64,000 nt of DNA. It comes from Lachnospiraceae bacterium (lineage in GTDB: Bacteria > Bacillota > Clostridia > Lachnospirales > Lachnospiraceae). Position numbers and translations under genes: made by a program. A model generated the notes under the pieces. The model made no database searches and was not told where the DNA came from. It saw only the letters and a list, made by a program, of their open reading frames with translations. Each line of letters begins with the position of its first letter. The stretch's first letter is position 1. Of the stretch, positions 63,037-64,000 are shown piece by piece. The stretch spans positions 33,128 through 97,127 of the forward strand of contig JAILGS010000002.1 in NCBI GenBank assembly GCA_024696615.1. Reading direction: 5' to 3'.

Positions 63037-63108
63037 TTACTTCGGCATATACATTCCCATTTTAAATGTTAAGAATAATAGGTGTTATGGACATTGTTTT
63101 TCTTTCCC

Positions 63109-63590
63109 AAGCCACCCGAAATTTTTTCACACATAGTTTGACATAAAAATCGGGTGGCTTAGATTTGCTTTTTCATCATCTAGCCACCCAACCCATATTT
63201 TAAAACATCTTCAAACTAACTTTGGGTGGCTTAATCAAAAATTTTCGATTCTAAGCCACCCATTTTCTCAATCGCAACAACGCACCAAATTTTTTGGGGT
63301 GGCTTAATCTTTATTTTTACTTTCCAAGCCACACAAAGTCCCTACACTTTTGCGACCCACTTGCTTTCAAAAAGCTTCCGATCGCGTAGTTGTATGTTTT
63401 CGGGTGGCCTGAGACTTGTTTTTCTTTCCCAAGCCACCCGAATTTTTTTTTCACACATCGTTTGGCATAAAAATCGGGTGGCTTAATCTTTATTTTTACC
63501 TTCCAAGCCACACAAAGTCCCTACACTTTCGCAACCCACTTGCTTTCAAAAAGCTTCCGAGCGCGAAGTTGTACGTTTTCGGGTGGCCTG
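63109..63590. repeat. Cluster of six inverted-repeat units (AAGCCAC...GTGGCTT family)
   Basis: Six units in 480 bases: 63109-63160, 63182-63231, 63253-63305, 63326-63420, 63431-63484, 63505-63590. The A type has perfect 9-11 bp arms (AAGCCACCCGA / TCGGGTGGCTT) and a 30-50 base AT-rich loop. The B type (fourth and sixth) begins AAGCCACACAAAGTCCCTAC and ends TTTTCGGGTGGCCTGAGA with about 70 bases between; the two B copies are nearly identical. Units are separated by 10-21 bases rich in CTTT/TTAATC. No ORF is supported across them. Confidence 0.85.
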
Positions 63591-63763
63591 AGAATTGTTT
63601 TATATATGCTGTTAAAAATACGGGTAGATGCGTTACGGCGTGGCTATCCGTTATTTGCTTTGGTGGGAATTTAAAAATTCGCATTACGACCAAGAAAAAC
63701 ATATCAACATTATTTCATTTTGCAACAAGCTATATTGAGCCCCAGGTTAGCAGATATATTACA

Positions 63764-63800
63764 CAGCATCGGATAGTCAAATGTCCGGTGCTGTTTTTAT
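63764..63800 (+). terminator. Terminator after the repeat cluster
   Basis: CAGCATCGGA-TAGTCAAATG-TCCGGTGCTG (10 bp, one G-U) followed by TTTTTATT. No gene ends here on the + strand, so it may end read-through or a transcript from the repeat region. Confidence 0.8.
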
Positions 63801-63828
63801 TGAAGATTTAAGCCTACCATATTATAAT
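63800..63828 (+). promoter_or_regulatory. Promoter of the terminal ABC gene
   Basis: TTGAAG, 17 bases, TATAAT, about 58 bases before the start codon. Confidence 0.6.
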
Positions 63829-63886
63829 CGAAGGATGCATGTATGGAATGGATCATGAACCATCATTGCAGCAAGGAGGTAGCAGG

Positions 63887-64000
63887 ATGACAAAGGTATT
63901 AGAAGTAGAAAATATCAGTAAAAGATACCAGGACTTTTATTTGCAGAATGTTTCATTTGCTTTGGAAAAAGGTACGATAACTGGTTTCATAGGTGAGAAC
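63887..64000 (+). CDS. ABC transporter ATP-binding protein, 3' end outside window (partial)
   Basis: First 38 codons only: VLEVENISKRYQDFYLQNVS then LEKGTITGFIGEN, which leads into a Walker A motif cut by the window edge. AAGGAGG lies 7 bases before the ATG at 63887. The frame is open 16 codons upstream to an ATG at 63839 with a weak site. Not in the ORF track. Substrate unknown. Confidence 0.85.
   Translation, partial: MTKVLEVENISKRYQDFYLQNVSFALEKGTITGFIGEN

Larger units (their letters stand above)
62968..63886. other. Gene-free stretch of about 920 bases
   Basis: Holds the feo terminator, the six-unit repeat cluster, a further imperfect hairpin (ACGGGTAG...CTATCCGT, about 63624-63653), a second terminator at 63764-63798 and a promoter for the last gene. 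The 131-residue track ORF across it is not credible. Confidence 0.75.

Noticed and set aside
63109-63590. CRISPR array
   Set aside because: Units are inverted repeats with variable inner lengths and short AT-rich gaps, not direct repeats with even spacers, and no cas genes are near.
63416-63811. 131-residue ORF across the repeat cluster
   Set aside because: It runs through inverted repeats, contains low-complexity Phe/Ser stretches, has no ribosome site and no homology I recognise; the similar - strand ORFs arise from the same repeats.

Overview
The window looks like chromosomal DNA of an anaerobic, moderately AT-rich Firmicute, most likely a member of the Lachnospiraceae (Clostridia). The basis is the codon usage, purine-rich Shine-Dalgarno sequences, the secG/rnr/smpB/ssrA type of neighbourhood, YtrA-type GntR control, a clostridial-style anaerobic cobalamin pathway and FeoB with its small Cys-rich partner. 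Almost everything is on the + strand; the tmRNA and one DUF1292 gene are on the - strand. I see no insertion sequence, prophage, CRISPR array, rRNA or tRNA. Species cannot be assigned from the sequence alone.

Layout. 0-3 kb: end of rnr (cut by the window edge), smpB and a convergent ssrA (tmRNA). 3-10 kb: LysR regulator, beta-propeller lactonase-like protein, MgtE, GltX, a short UvrD/PcrA helicase and a DUF1292 protein. 10.6-20.4 kb: a hexuronate locus with a TRAP transporter (dctPQM), a YesM/YesN-like two-component system, a second membrane-anchored DctP-like protein, and uxuA and uxuB for mannonate/fructuronate. 20.5-24.6 kb: Lrp regulator, Maf, a small acidic protein, a PpiC-like foldase, ilvH and ilvC. 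24.6-25.1 kb: a gene-free stretch with a strong promoter followed about 100 nt later by a strong terminator, a good small RNA candidate. 25.2-39.6 kb: an XPD/Rad3-like helicase, a 26-residue-repeat protein beside a FapA/DUF342 protein, two AstE/AspA-like paralogues (one without its zinc ligands), lgt, a lone prepilin-like protein, a YdjI/YdjG-like pair, a YtrA-ABC operon and a NUDIX hydrolase.

39.7-60.3 kb: a cobalamin riboswitch followed by about 20 kb of co-directional, mostly overlapping genes. These are an exported CbiK-like lipoprotein, a second lipoprotein, a BtuF/BtuC uptake system, an ABC-ATPase fused to cobyric acid synthase, then cobT, cobU, cobS, a cobC-like phosphatase, cbiB, cobD, cbiC, cbiD, cbiF, cbiG, cbiH, a CbiJ-CbiE-CbiT fusion, cbiA and a Cys-rich small protein, closed by a terminator. 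This unit both takes up corrinoid and makes it by the anaerobic early-cobalt route. No cbiL, no sirohydrochlorin-forming genes and no obvious cytoplasmic chelatase are present here, so they must lie elsewhere if the pathway is complete.

60.3-64 kb: feoA, feoB and a FeoB-associated Cys-rich protein missed by the ORF track, then an intergenic cluster of six AAGCCAC...GTGGC(C/T)T inverted-repeat units, a terminator, a promoter and the start of another ABC ATPase gene cut by the window end. The less ordinary items are the small RNA candidate, the hairpin-repeat cluster, the BtuD-CobQ fusion with an exported CbiK, the zinc-less AstE paralogue and the 26-residue-repeat protein. Searches against databases were not possible; novelty statements are inference.
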